Shown here piece by piece: positions 43,351-51,588 of a stretch of DNA of 64,000 bases. The position numbers were made by a program, and so were the translations under genes. Each line of letters begins with the position of its first letter. The stretch's first letter is position 1. The notes below the pieces were generated by a model. The model made no database searches. It was not told the origin of the DNA and saw only the letters and a list, made by a program, of their open reading frames with translations. Origin of the DNA: an uncultured Paenibacillaceae bacterium (GTDB taxonomy: Bacteria > Bacillota > Bacilli > Aneurinibacillales > Aneurinibacillaceae); contig CAMLDI010000014.1 in the NCBI GenBank assembly GCA_946478845.1, forward strand, positions 17,060 through 81,059. Direction: 5' to 3'.

Positions 43351-43371
43351 AAATGATAACAATTATCATTT
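43351..43371 (-). promoter_or_regulatory. Fur box upstream of feoAB
   Basis: AAATGATAACAATTATCATTT is a near-perfect palindrome with a Fur core, about 50 bp before the feoA start. Confidence 0.8.
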
Positions 43372-43405
43372 GCGACTGTCAATGACTTTCTTTTAAATAA
43401 ATTTC

Positions 43406-43463
43406 TTGACAAAGAGAGGGGATTTTATATACTGATAATAGTTCTCAATGATAATGATTATCA
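43406..43463 (+). promoter_or_regulatory. sigma-A promoter with Fur operator
   Basis: TTGACA (43406-43411), 16 nt, TATACT (43428-43433), then a perfect Fur 7-1-7 core TGATAATGATTATCA (43449-43463) just past the predicted transcription start. Divergent from feoAB, so the gap holds three Fur sites in all. Confidence 0.85.
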
Positions 43464-44218
43464 ATTATAAGGTGGAGGTGGATCTTCTGCTTTCAAATAA
43501 ACAATTTATGATTGGGATCCTTTCCAATATGGTAGGCGGAATTATTTTTATGGGAATAATGACCTGGTTTACAGAAATGCTTGTCCAAAAAATCGATTAT
43601 TTTGCATTACTGTTCATTGGTTATTTGTTTGTCATTGTTGGGTTAACTTTACTGATTAATTTAAATGCTGATTTACATATGAAGTATTTATTCATCATGA
43701 AGTCAGTAGTGGGAATGGGATTAGGCATGATTTGGGTAACAAGCAGTGAGGTGTGTAAGGAGTCAATTGCAAAGAAACAATCTGCAATGGGGAATGGGAT
43801 TCTTATTCTGGTTAGAACCATTGGTGGAGCGATTGGCATGGCCCTTTTTCTCGTAATCACCCTTAGTTTCTCTAATTATTTCTTGCCCATGGTTATCGAT
43901 GAAGGAATTAAGAAAGTTGAAAATAGCACCTTGTCAATGGAGGCAAAGAGGACTGTAATTAATCAACTACAGAATAACCATAGCTCTTTGCTTACGAGCT
44001 TTAAAATAACAGATTTTACTCAATTAAATACGGAAAGCACTGTTTACGAAATTTTAGGTGAGATGAATCATTTGGCAAATGATTATTTAGTAAAAGCAAT
44101 GGCAAAAGCATTTTTTATTGGACTGATTTTTAGCTGTATTTTTGTGTTCCTATTGCCTTTTATCCGTTTAGAAGAAAACGTTCATAATCTAAGATTCAAA
44201 AAAGGGAGGAGTATATGA
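43448..44218 (+). pseudogene. C-terminal half of a DHA2-type MFS transporter, under Fur control
   Basis: Encodes only about five TM helices of the second half of a 14-TM MFS exporter (SNKQFMIGILSNMVGGIIFMG ... MKSVVGMGLGMIWVTSSEV ... LILVRTIGGAIGMALF), ending with a normal MFS tail. The N-terminal half is missing. The only in-frame ATG (43448) overlaps the Fur box; AAGGTGGAGGTGG (43470-43481) has no standard start at the right spacing. A deletion seems to have fused a Fur-controlled promoter and binding site to the 3' half. Possibly still translated to couple the next gene. Confidence 0.65.
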
Positions 44219-44496
44219 TGTCGGTACTAATCGTTGGCGGGGATCATTTAGGAAATATTAAAGGGAGGTTAAGGGAGATTGGTTTTCAGGAGGTCATGCA
44301 TATTACAGGACGGAAGATTCGATCAGTGAAAAGCATACCGGAAAAAATCAATTCTATACTCGTTTTAACAGATTATGTGAATCATAATTTATCAAAAGAA
44401 ATTAAAGAAAAAGCTAAAAAACAACAGGTTCCTATCTTTTTTGCCAAACGATCCTGGAGTTCTATTTATAACGTATTAGGAGAGCTTTCACACTAG
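44218..44496 (+). CDS. DUF2325 protein
   Basis: 92 aa. MSVLIVGGDHLGNIKGRLREIGFQEVMHITGRK and VLTDYVNHNLSKEIKEKAKKQQVPIFFAKRSWSSI match DUF2325, small Rossmann-like proteins of bacilli. AGGGAGGA lies 7 nt before ATG 44218 (ATG 44215 is also possible). Placed behind the Fur-boxed MFS remnant, so it is probably iron-repressed. The terminator overlaps its stop. Confidence 0.82.
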   Translation: MSVLIVGGDHLGNIKGRLREIGFQEVMHITGRKIRSVKSIPEKINSILVLTDYVNHNLSKEIKEKAKKQQVPIFFAKRSWSSIYNVLGELSH

Positions 44497-44512
44497 AAAG
44501 TTCTTTTTTTTT
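44481..44512 (+). terminator. terminator overlapping the DUF2325 stop codon
   Basis: AGAGCTTTC and GAAAGTTCT with a 6-nt loop and nine T. Confidence 0.85.
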
Positions 44513-44535
44513 GAAAAAAAGCTGGAGGAAGAGGA

Positions 44536-44631
44536 TTGGATGGTAAATTCAAGAAACTTATTACTCGTAAAGAACGTATGAATTTTTACACTTCCTATTT
44601 CTTAATTATTATTGTGAAGGGAGAGGGCTAA
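44536..44631 (+). CDS. 31-aa membrane peptide
   Basis: TTG 44536 with GGAGG (44523-44527) about 8 nt upstream: a basic start (MDGKFKKLITRKERMN) and a hydrophobic stretch (FYTSYFLIIIV). Leads into the next small membrane gene, whose binding site lies in its 3' end. It could be a leader or an N-terminal remnant. Confidence 0.35.
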   Translation: MDGKFKKLITRKERMNFYTSYFLIIIVKGEG

Positions 44632-44656
44632 AATCTCTATATTTTTTCCTATTATA

Positions 44657-44956
44657 TTGGCATCGATTATTTTGGTGGTGGCACTCATAATCGCAATTAA
44701 GTTAAGTTGGGACCAGTCACAAAAAAGAAAATATATTGTGTGGGGAGTTACCACAATGTTAGTGATTGCACCTATATTCTCATGGATTGTTTCTATGGTA
44801 TATGGGGTTCAAGAGAGGAGTGGATTTTCAGTTGTAGTACTCATGATCATTATGCTTCCACTTCTATTTATTGTTGGGCTTGTTTTGTTTCTTAAAGGAA
44901 TCTTTTTAGCAAATCATGAAAGAAGAGGTGGAAATAACAAATGGAAACAGTTCTAA
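44657..44956 (+). CDS. small three-TM membrane protein preceding the ABC exporter
   Basis: 99 aa from TTG 44657, three TM helices (about 1-14, 27-47 and 61-84) and a basic, Asn-rich tail. TTG 44657 has no binding site. GGGAGAGGG (44619-44627) instead points to ATC 44633 or ATA 44639 in the same frame, which would add six to eight hydrophobic residues; a non-canonical start is possible. Overlaps the ATPase gene by 16 bp, so it is probably part of the exporter unit. Confidence 0.55.
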   Translation: MASIILVVALIIAIKLSWDQSQKRKYIVWGVTTMLVIAPIFSWIVSMVYGVQERSGFSVVVLMIIMLPLLFIVGLVLFLKGIFLANHERRGGNNKWKQF

Positions 44957-45867
44957 AGGTCGAGAATTTGCGGAAATCCTTTAAAGGCAAGGAAATCCTG
45001 AAGGATATTTCCTTTGAAGTACGAAAAGGGGAGATTATGGCTATTCTCGGTCCTAATGGGGCAGGGAAATCTACAACCATCCGGAATATTATGGGCATTT
45101 TGTACCCTGATGAAGGATCGATCGAATTTCAAGGATACAAGGAGATTCCCCGCAATAAAATCGGTTATTTGCCAGAAGAACGGGGACTCTATAAAAATGT
45201 AAACATCATGGATATTTTGCTATATTTAGCGGAATTGAAAGATTACCCTCTTAAAAAAGCGAAAGAGCGTGCCCTGGCTTATTTGCAGAAATTTGATTTA
45301 GAGGGAAAAGACAAAGTTTCTGTTGAAGAGCTATCCAAAGGGATGGGGCAAAAAGTGCAATTTATTGCTTCTATTCTCCATGAACCTGAACTTTTAATAC
45401 TTGATGAACCTTTTTCCGGTTTGGATCCCGTGAGCCAGGAATTGTTCAAACAGGAGATTCGCACTCTTGCAGCAGGGGGAACGGCTATTCTTTTATCATC
45501 CCATCAAATGAATTTAGTAGAGGAAATGTGTGACCGACTCTTCATGATTCATCATGGGCAAAAAGTCATTTACGGCAACCTGGATGATGTAAAAAGGGAG
45601 TATGCCAACTTTAAATGTACCATTCTGGGGAAAAATAACTTGTCCCTCTTGCAGGGATTGCCAGAAGTGCAGCGGGTGGAACAAAAAGAGGACATATCTA
45701 TACTCTATTTATCCCAAGATGTACAGGTTGCTAGTTGGTTGAAAAATCTTCCGGAACAATTAGAGATTAATGAATTATCTATGGACCGCATTTCTCTCCA
45801 TGAAATATTTATCGATATTGCTACGGATAAAAATTTATTAAAGGAAGAAGGTGTGGTTCATGGGTAA
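44941..45867 (+). CDS. ABC transporter ATPase (YhaQ/NatA-like)
   Basis: 308 aa. Walker A GPNGAGKST, Q-loop IGYLPEERGLYKNV, signature LSKGMGQKVQFI, Walker B LLILDEPFSGLDP, H-loop SSHQM, plus a C-terminal domain of about 80 residues. The PEERGLY and KGMGQKVQF wording is that of YhaQ/NatA-type ATPases. GAAGAGGTGG precedes ATG 44941. Pairs with the permease that overlaps its 3' end. Confidence 0.9.
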   Translation: METVLKVENLRKSFKGKEILKDISFEVRKGEIMAILGPNGAGKSTTIRNIMGILYPDEGSIEFQGYKEIPRNKIGYLPEERGLYKNVNIMDILLYLAELKDYPLKKAKERALAYLQKFDLEGKDKVSVEELSKGMGQKVQFIASILHEPELLILDEPFSGLDPVSQELFKQEIRTLAAGGTAILLSSHQMNLVEEMCDRLFMIHHGQKVIYGNLDDVKREYANFKCTILGKNNLSLLQGLPEVQRVEQKEDISILYLSQDVQVASWLKNLPEQLEINELSMDRISLHEIFIDIATDKNLLKEEGVVHG

Positions 45868-47092
45868 TGGGTTAAAAGTTGCGAAATGGGAATTCAAGCG
45901 GAATATGAAAAATAAATCCTTTTTAATCGGTTTATTTTTAACCCCCGTTCTGTTTCTTGGTTTTATGATACTAAGCAGCCTTTTCGGTGATTCTGACAAT
46001 CAAGAGAAAAATAAGATCCGTGTCTTTATCCAGGACAATCTGGGTGTCTATAACACCATTCAGGAAACGGCTAAATTCCATAGCTTGAATTGGGAAATAC
46101 ATAAAACGAACGTGAGTGAAAAAGAAGCAATAGAACAATTGAAGAATACGGAGAATACTGCGTATATTTTTTTACGCTCTGATGCAGTAAATGAGGGTAG
46201 TATTCCTGTGTATGTTAGCGAAGAAATCAATCCCTTGTTTATGAGTCAGGATGTTCAGCTTCTCGCAGGGCCTATTAAAACATTGCAGTTGCAGCAATTG
46301 GGCCTATCTGAGCAACAACTTGCTGCCATATCTAAAGGTCTTGTTTTCAAAGAGGCAAATCAGGCCGCCAGTGAGGAATCCGCCAGTAAAGCCATTAAGG
46401 AAGATTTGATGAAATCCATTGTGCCAGGAGCTTTTGCTGGGATTATTCTCTTATCTATTATTTTTTCTGGCATGTATATTTTTCAGAGCGCTTCCCAGGA
46501 AAAGAAAGATAAAGTGGCAGAAATTATTTTATCCTCTGTAACTCCGGGGGAGTTAATGCAGGGGAAAATCATAGGGTATTTCCTGCTGGGCATGGTACAG
46601 GCTGTGGTTTTTCTGGGGTTTGCCATTCCTATAGCCATGTGGAAATTCGATATTCCTGTTTTTGAGTATTTATTCGTCCCTGAATTAATCTTATATGTTG
46701 CACTTGCTATACTGGGTTACTTGCTTTATGCAGCCCTGTTTGTTGGGGTTGGTGCCACCATGTCCGATATGACCACAGCAGGCAATTTCCAGGGTATGGT
46801 CATGATGCTTCCCTTTTTGCCCTTTATTTTTATTGGGCCAGTCATCAGCGATCCAGGCGGGCTATTTGCCCAAATTGGAACCTACATTCCTTTTTCCGCG
46901 CCAGGTGTATTATTGTTGCGCCTAACCATGTTAGAAGAATGGCCCTGGATTGATATCAGTATTGCCCTTGCCATCCTTCTTGTGAGCGTTTGGTTGTTCA
47001 TGAAACTGGCTGGGAAAATATTCAAGACCGGAATTTTAATGTACGGTAAAAATGCTACGCCACAGGAAATCTGGAAATGGATTCGGGCATAA
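45860..47092 (+). CDS. ABC permease (YhaP/NatB-like)
   Basis: 410 aa. TM1 at about 20-40, an outer domain of about 130 residues, then five to six TM helices; KVAKWEFKRNMKNKSFLIGLFLTPVLF at the N-terminus and QEKKDKVAEIILSSVTPGELMQGKIIGY before TM3 are hallmarks of YhaP/NatB. Exports Na+ or an unknown toxic compound. GAAGGTG lies before ATG 45860, overlapping the ATPase gene by 8 bp. Confidence 0.9.
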   Translation: MGNGLKVAKWEFKRNMKNKSFLIGLFLTPVLFLGFMILSSLFGDSDNQEKNKIRVFIQDNLGVYNTIQETAKFHSLNWEIHKTNVSEKEAIEQLKNTENTAYIFLRSDAVNEGSIPVYVSEEINPLFMSQDVQLLAGPIKTLQLQQLGLSEQQLAAISKGLVFKEANQAASEESASKAIKEDLMKSIVPGAFAGIILLSIIFSGMYIFQSASQEKKDKVAEIILSSVTPGELMQGKIIGYFLLGMVQAVVFLGFAIPIAMWKFDIPVFEYLFVPELILYVALAILGYLLYAALFVGVGATMSDMTTAGNFQGMVMMLPFLPFIFIGPVISDPGGLFAQIGTYIPFSAPGVLLLRLTMLEEWPWIDISIALAILLVSVWLFMKLAGKIFKTGILMYGKNATPQEIWKWIRA

Positions 47093-47104
47093 AATCAAAC
47101 GTCA

Positions 47105-47168
47105 TTGACAAAAACTTTTCTGTGTGATAATTAATTAATTATTAGCACTCTAGTGAATAGAGTGCTAA
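47105..47168 (+). promoter_or_regulatory. htpG promoter with CIRCE operator
   Basis: TTGACA (47105-47110), 17 nt, TAATTA with extended -10 TGA (47125-47133), then a perfect CIRCE: TTAGCACTC - 9 nt - GAGTGCTAA (47142-47168). HrcA repression of htpG is therefore expected. Confidence 0.93.
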
Positions 47169-47204
47169 TTCCGTTCCGTACAAAGCATGAAAGGGGAATG
47201 TACA

Positions 47205-49085
47205 ATGACAAAGAAAGAATTCAAAGCAGAATCCAAACGTTTATTGGAAATGATGATTAACTCCATTTATTCTCACAAGGAGATTTTTTTAAGGGAGTTA
47301 ATTTCCAATTCCAGTGATGCCATTGATAAAATTTACTACAAAGCATTAACCGATGATTCCTTAAGTTTTGATAAAGATAGTTACTACATAAAAGTGATAG
47401 CAGATAAAGAAAACAGAACTCTGACCATTTCCGATACAGGTATTGGAATGACGAAGGAAGAGCTGGAAAACAACCTTGGTACCATTGCCAACAGTGGTTC
47501 TTTATCTTTTAAAAATGAAACAGATTCAAAAGATGGTTACGATATTATCGGCCAATTTGGGGTTGGCTTTTATTCTGCGTTCATGGTAGCTGACGTGGTT
47601 ACAGTCATCAGTAAAGCCCTTGGCAGCAAAGAAGCTTACAAATGGGAATCTACAGGGGCAGATGGCTATACTATTGAACCATGTGGAAAGGATCTCGTAG
47701 GGACAGAAATTTTTCTTAAGATTAAAGAAAACACAGAAGATGAGAGCTATGACGAATATCTGGATCAGTATCGCTTAAAATCAATCATTAAGAAGTACTC
47801 TGATTTCATTCGTTACCCCATTAAAATGGACGTTGTTGGACAACGGTTGAAAGAAGGCAGCGAAGAAGATTTTGAAGAGTACCAGGAAGAACAAATCATC
47901 AATAGCATGGTTCCCATCTGGCGTAAGAATAAAAGCGAATTAACCGAGGAAGATTATGAGAACTTCTATATGGAGAAACATTATGGATTTGATAAACCTA
48001 TCAAACACATCCATATAAGCGTGGATGGGGCTGTAAGATATAATGCTATTTTGTTTATTCCGGAAAAAATCCCCTTTGATTATTACACCAAAGAATTTGC
48101 GAAGGGCTTAGAGCTGTATTCCAATGGCGTGTTAATCATGGAGAAATGTGCAGACCTCCTTCCTGACTACTTTAGCTTTGTGAAAGGGATGGTTGATTCT
48201 GAAGATTTATCCTTGAATATCTCCCGGGAGATTTTACAGCATGACCGCCAGTTGAAGCTTATTGCGAAAAATATTAAAAGCAAAATCAAAGGCCAATTAC
48301 AAAGCCTGTTAAAAGATGAAAGAGAAAAATATGAAGACTTTTATCAATCCTTTGGCAGACAGTTAAAGTATGGGGTGTATAGTGATTATGGCAACCATAA
48401 AGAAGATTTGCAAGACTTGCTCATGTTCTACTCTTCCAAAGAGAAAAAGCTGGTTACTTTAGCTGAGTATGTATCCCGAATGCCTGAAGAGCAAAAATAC
48501 ATCTATTATGCTTCCGGGGACAGCGTAGAACGCATTGATAAATTGCCTCAAACCGAGCTAGTTGCTGAAAAAGGATATGAAATTCTTTATTTCACTGAGG
48601 ATATCGACGAGTTCGCAATTCGCATGTTAATGGCATACAAAGAAAAAGAATTTAGATCTGTTTCCAGTGGTGACCTGGGTATTGAAGTTAACGAAAGCCA
48701 AAAGAATACAGAATCCGAAGAGAAGGAAAACAAAGAGCTCTTTGATTATATAAAAGAAGTATTGGCTGGCAAAGTGAAGGATGTACGGGTATCTAAACGC
48801 TTAAAATCCCATCCTGTTTGCTTATCTACTGACGGAGAATTAACCATTGAAATGGAAAAAATCCTCAGTATGATGCCTGATAATCCTAATGTAAAAGCGG
48901 AAAAAGTATTAGAAATTAATGCAAATCATGAAGTATTTAACTCTTTAAAAGAGGCCTTTGCAACAGACAAGGAAAAAGTAAGCCTTTATGCGAACCTCTT
49001 ATATAGCCAGGCATTACTCATTGAGGGATTGCCAATCAACGACCCTGTAGAGCTATCCAATGACATTTGCAAATTGATGGTTTAG
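47205..49085 (+). CDS. htpG: chaperone HtpG (Hsp90)
   Basis: 626 aa, full length. N-terminal GHKL ATPase with [38 protein letters not shown] and [15 protein letters not shown]; the middle domain with the catalytic Arg loop ([13 protein letters not shown]); a C-terminal dimerisation domain (to 626). AAAGGGGA lies 7 nt before ATG 47205. Controlled by CIRCE here, whereas B. subtilis htpG is HrcA-independent (class III). Terminator 20 bp after the stop. Confidence 0.96.
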   Translation: MTKKEFKAESKRLLEMMINSIYSHKEIFLRELISNSSDAIDKIYYKALTDDSLSFDKDSYYIKVIADKENRTLTISDTGIGMTKEELENNLGTIANSGSLSFKNETDSKDGYDIIGQFGVGFYSAFMVADVVTVISKALGSKEAYKWESTGADGYTIEPCGKDLVGTEIFLKIKENTEDESYDEYLDQYRLKSIIKKYSDFIRYPIKMDVVGQRLKEGSEEDFEEYQEEQIINSMVPIWRKNKSELTEEDYENFYMEKHYGFDKPIKHIHISVDGAVRYNAILFIPEKIPFDYYTKEFAKGLELYSNGVLIMEKCADLLPDYFSFVKGMVDSEDLSLNISREILQHDRQLKLIAKNIKSKIKGQLQSLLKDEREKYEDFYQSFGRQLKYGVYSDYGNHKEDLQDLLMFYSSKEKKLVTLAEYVSRMPEEQKYIYYASGDSVERIDKLPQTELVAEKGYEILYFTEDIDEFAIRMLMAYKEKEFRSVSSGDLGIEVNESQKNTESEEKENKELFDYIKEVLAGKVKDVRVSKRLKSHPVCLSTDGELTIEMEKILSMMPDNPNVKAEKVLEINANHEVFNSLKEAFATDKEKVSLYANLLYSQALLIEGLPINDPVELSNDICKLMV

Positions 49086-49105
49086 CATTTTTTCTTACAC
49101 TACGT

Positions 49106-49144
49106 AAAACGCAATGACTGTTACTAAGTCATTGCGTTTTTTGC
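49106..49144 (+). terminator. htpG terminator
   Basis: AAAACGCAATGAC and GTCATTGCGTTTT with a 9-nt loop and TTGC tail. Confidence 0.9.
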
Positions 49145-49177
49145 TTCCTTTCTATGAAGAAAAAAATATTATTGTAA

Positions 49178-49193
49178 TGTGATACATATCACT
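49178..49193 (+). promoter_or_regulatory. Fnr/CRP-type box with a downstream -10
   Basis: TGTGA-TACATA-TCACT, with perfect GTGATA/TATCAC arms, matches the Fnr site of bacilli. A TATTAT at 49212-49217 would put the box near -40, a class II activation position. Implies oxygen-limited induction of the downstream operon. Confidence 0.75.
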
Positions 49194-49257
49194 AACACTT
49201 TAGTTGAAAATTATTATCATTAAGTTATCAAAAAAATTTTTTATCGGAGGGATACTG

Positions 49258-49491
49258 ATGGAGCGTAAAATAGTTGAATTAGATGTTCGAGAGGACATCA
49301 AAAATAAATTAGACCCTTTCCAAAAAATCATGGATGCAATTAGCCATTTAGAAAAGAAAGATATCTTTATCTTACATGCGCCTTTTAAACCAGTGCCACT
49401 TTATGCTGTTATGAAAGCGAAGGGATTTGAACATGATACAGAAGAAGTCGATAAAAAACACTGGAAAGTAACTTTTATTAAAAAATCCTAA
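49258..49491 (+). CDS. DUF2249 domain protein (1)
   Basis: 77 aa, single DUF2249 domain (VELDVREDIKNKLDPFQKIMDAI, FILHAPFKPVPLYAVMKAKGFEH). These TusA-like small proteins are common beside nitrate, nitric-oxide and anaerobic respiration genes; the biochemical role is unknown. CGGAGGGA lies 7 nt before ATG 49258. First gene behind the Fnr box. Confidence 0.85.
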   Translation: MERKIVELDVREDIKNKLDPFQKIMDAISHLEKKDIFILHAPFKPVPLYAVMKAKGFEHDTEEVDKKHWKVTFIKKS

Positions 49492-49508
49492 AAATAGGAG
49501 GTATTATA

Positions 49509-49715
49509 ATGATTCTCGATAATCGAGGCTTAGAACCACCACAACCCATGATGCGAACCCTGGAAGCACTTGGAAAAATTGGCGAAAATGAAACACTAAC
49601 AATCATTAATGATCGTAAGCCAATGTTTCTATTTGAACAACTTGATGAGCAAGGCTATCAATATAAAATTGAACAACAAGAAGATGGAAGTTATAAAGTC
49701 GAGATATTTCGATAA
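49509..49715 (+). CDS. DUF2249 domain protein (2)
   Basis: 68 aa, a second DUF2249 domain of a different subtype (LDNRGLEPPQPMMRTLEALGKI, INDRKPMFLFEQLDEQGY). AGGAGGTATTATA precedes the ATG, 17 bp after the first. The two may act as a heteromeric pair. Confidence 0.88.
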   Translation: MILDNRGLEPPQPMMRTLEALGKIGENETLTIINDRKPMFLFEQLDEQGYQYKIEQQEDGSYKVEIFR

Positions 49716-49730
49716 AAAAAGGTGATTATT

Positions 49731-50975
49731 ATGGTCCCACAGCCTTTAGGAAGCGAAACAAATATTAAATTACCCTTTTCTTTTATCTTTTTTAGTTTAT
49801 TTTCTATAATTGCCTCGCAAATCTTGCTAGTAATAAATAGCGATATGCTAAGCAATGGAATATTTCGAACACCAGGCATATGGTCAGCAGCTCATCTATT
49901 TATTTTAGGATGGGCTTTAATGGTAGCAATGGGTGCGATGTATCAATTGGTTCCAGTTGCATTTTTAACTCCCATTTGGAATGAAACATTTGGATTTGTT
50001 CAATTTGGAATTACCGCAAGTGGTATTGTGTGGTTTGCTTCGGCACTGTACATTGCCCCCCATACTGCTTTAATTCCTGGTTTGATTACTTTACTGGGAA
50101 TTCTAATGTTCATCTTTCAAATGGGAATGACTTTAAAAAAACAAAAAAAGCCCAATATTTTAACCGTATTTGTGGGGACCGCATTATTTTGCTTATTCAC
50201 TACGATTATTCTAGGTATTCTCATGATAATAAATATGAAAAATGGATTTGCAATTGATTATTACCTCAATTTTTTAAAAAGCCATTTATTATTGGGTGTT
50301 GCCGGTTGGTTTACTTTATTAATTTTTGGTTTCTCTTATAAAATGGTACCCATGTTTTCCCTGGCACATGGTTATCAGATGTCCCTGGCAAACTATGTAT
50401 ATTCCAGCTACGTAATAGGATTGGTTTTAACTCTCGCCAGTTTTATTTATGGCCATTCCACGATATTAATTTTAGGCCTTCTCTTTATGTTCCTTGGCTT
50501 CTTATTATTCTCCTGGCATATGTTGGGAATTGTTAAAAAAAGAATAAAGAAAAAGTTGGACAAACCCTTTGTATTTGCACTCCTCGCCATTGTTTTTGGT
50601 CTATTACTGCATCTTGTTGCCTTTATTTCTGCTATTTTAAAATCTTTTGAAGGAATTGCAGGACCCTTATTATTATTGTATTTACTAAGCTGGATTGCCT
50701 TTAGCATTATAGGCTATCTCTATAAAATCGTCCCATTCCTATGGTGGACTTATAAATACAGTCACTTAATTGGCAAACAAGCAGTTCCTTCCCTGAAAGA
50801 AATGATCAATGAGCGCATAGCCGTTCCCCTGTTTAGTTTCCTTTTGGGAGCAGCATTCCTTTTAGCAATAGGATTAATTTTGCACCATTCACTGGTTTAT
50901 TTCATTGGCCAAAGTCTGTTATGCCTTTTAATAATTATTTTTTCTTACACTATTGCCAGTGTACTTAAAAAATAG
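49731..50975 (+). CDS. 12-TM heme-copper-oxidase-subunit-I-like membrane protein
   Basis: 414 aa with about twelve TM helices. Two similar halves begin with an in-membrane His (AAHLFILGWALMVAMGAMYQLVP and SHLLLGVAGWFTLLIFGFSYKMVP), a pattern seen in oxidase subunit I/NnrS-like proteins. It may bind heme and act in NO or oxygen chemistry; the full set of copper-site histidines is not evident, so catalysis is uncertain. AAAAGGTG lies 7 nt before ATG 49731. Within the Fnr-boxed operon. Confidence 0.65.
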   Translation: MVPQPLGSETNIKLPFSFIFFSLFSIIASQILLVINSDMLSNGIFRTPGIWSAAHLFILGWALMVAMGAMYQLVPVAFLTPIWNETFGFVQFGITASGIVWFASALYIAPHTALIPGLITLLGILMFIFQMGMTLKKQKKPNILTVFVGTALFCLFTTIILGILMIINMKNGFAIDYYLNFLKSHLLLGVAGWFTLLIFGFSYKMVPMFSLAHGYQMSLANYVYSSYVIGLVLTLASFIYGHSTILILGLLFMFLGFLLFSWHMLGIVKKRIKKKLDKPFVFALLAIVFGLLLHLVAFISAILKSFEGIAGPLLLLYLLSWIAFSIIGYLYKIVPFLWWTYKYSHLIGKQAVPSLKEMINERIAVPLFSFLLGAAFLLAIGLILHHSLVYFIGQSLLCLLIIIFSYTIASVLKK

Positions 50976-50988
50976 GGAGGTTTTAAAA

Positions 50989-51291
50989 ATGGATGCTCTT
51001 AAAAATAAAGTTTATGAACATTTAAGTAGGGTATTTGATCCAGAACTTGGAGTGAATGTGGTAGACCTTGGACTCATTTATCATGTAGACTTTCCATCTC
51101 CCCGGAAAGTAGTTGTAACCATGACTTTAACCACACCAGGGTGCCCTTTGCACGATAGTATTTCAAGTGGTGTTAAGCACAGTCTTTTAGAAATGAAAGA
51201 ATTTGATGAGGCGGAAGTTAACATTGTTTGGGAGCCTGCATGGACTCCAGAGAGAATAACACAAGAGGGCAGAAGACAGTTAAGCAGGTAA
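50989..51291 (+). CDS. MIP18-family metal-sulfur cluster assembly protein
   Basis: 100 aa, DUF59/MIP18 domain: VFDPELGVNVVDLGLIYHVD and TLTTPGCPLHDSI with the conserved Cys, and a WEPAWTPERI tail. Related to SufT/PaaD proteins that help insert Fe-S clusters. GGGAGG precedes ATG 50989, 13 bp after the membrane protein gene. Probably matures a cofactor for the anaerobic operon. Confidence 0.9.
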   Translation: MDALKNKVYEHLSRVFDPELGVNVVDLGLIYHVDFPSPRKVVVTMTLTTPGCPLHDSISSGVKHSLLEMKEFDEAEVNIVWEPAWTPERITQEGRRQLSR

Positions 51292-51420
51292 AAAAAGCCG
51301 TCCTAGAAAACTGGCAAGGATACCAGCATTATCTTAGCTACAAGGCCCTACCTCATTTCACATTAAAGATGAAGCTGTCGTTTTACCCCTTTGGATAAAA
51401 TTATCTAAAGGGGTGTTTTT
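51292..51420 (+). other. structured leader-like region of unknown class
   Basis: Non-coding, with several short complementary blocks (TCCT/AGGA, CTGG/CCAG) and then a perfect hairpin ACCCCTTT...ATCTAAAGGGGT (51385-51416) ending in GTTTTT. The hairpin masks AAGGGGTG, which is a ribosome binding site for a 28-codon ORF at 51421. It could be a terminator of the upstream operon or a translational switch; no known riboswitch class is recognised. Confidence 0.4.
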
Positions 51421-51507
51421 ATGTCTAAAAGAAAAAGAACATTTTATAGAAGAAACTGTTATATTTTAGGAAGGGTTTATTGTTGGGAAAATAGAAGACA
51501 TCTATAA
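51421..51507 (+). CDS. 28-aa basic peptide ORF
   Basis: ATG 51421 sits 6 nt after AAGGGGTG and reads MSKRKRTFYRRNCYILGRVY..., ending at TAA 51507. Highly basic with two Cys. Could be a leader peptide or a decayed gene; low confidence. Confidence 0.25.
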   Translation: MSKRKRTFYRRNCYILGRVYCWENRRHL

Positions 51508-51588
51508 ATGAAGTAAGAACACGAACATTCCAGTTATGCCAAACTGATGAAAAACCGAATCGAAATATGGTGTATCGGAGTGAAGCTT

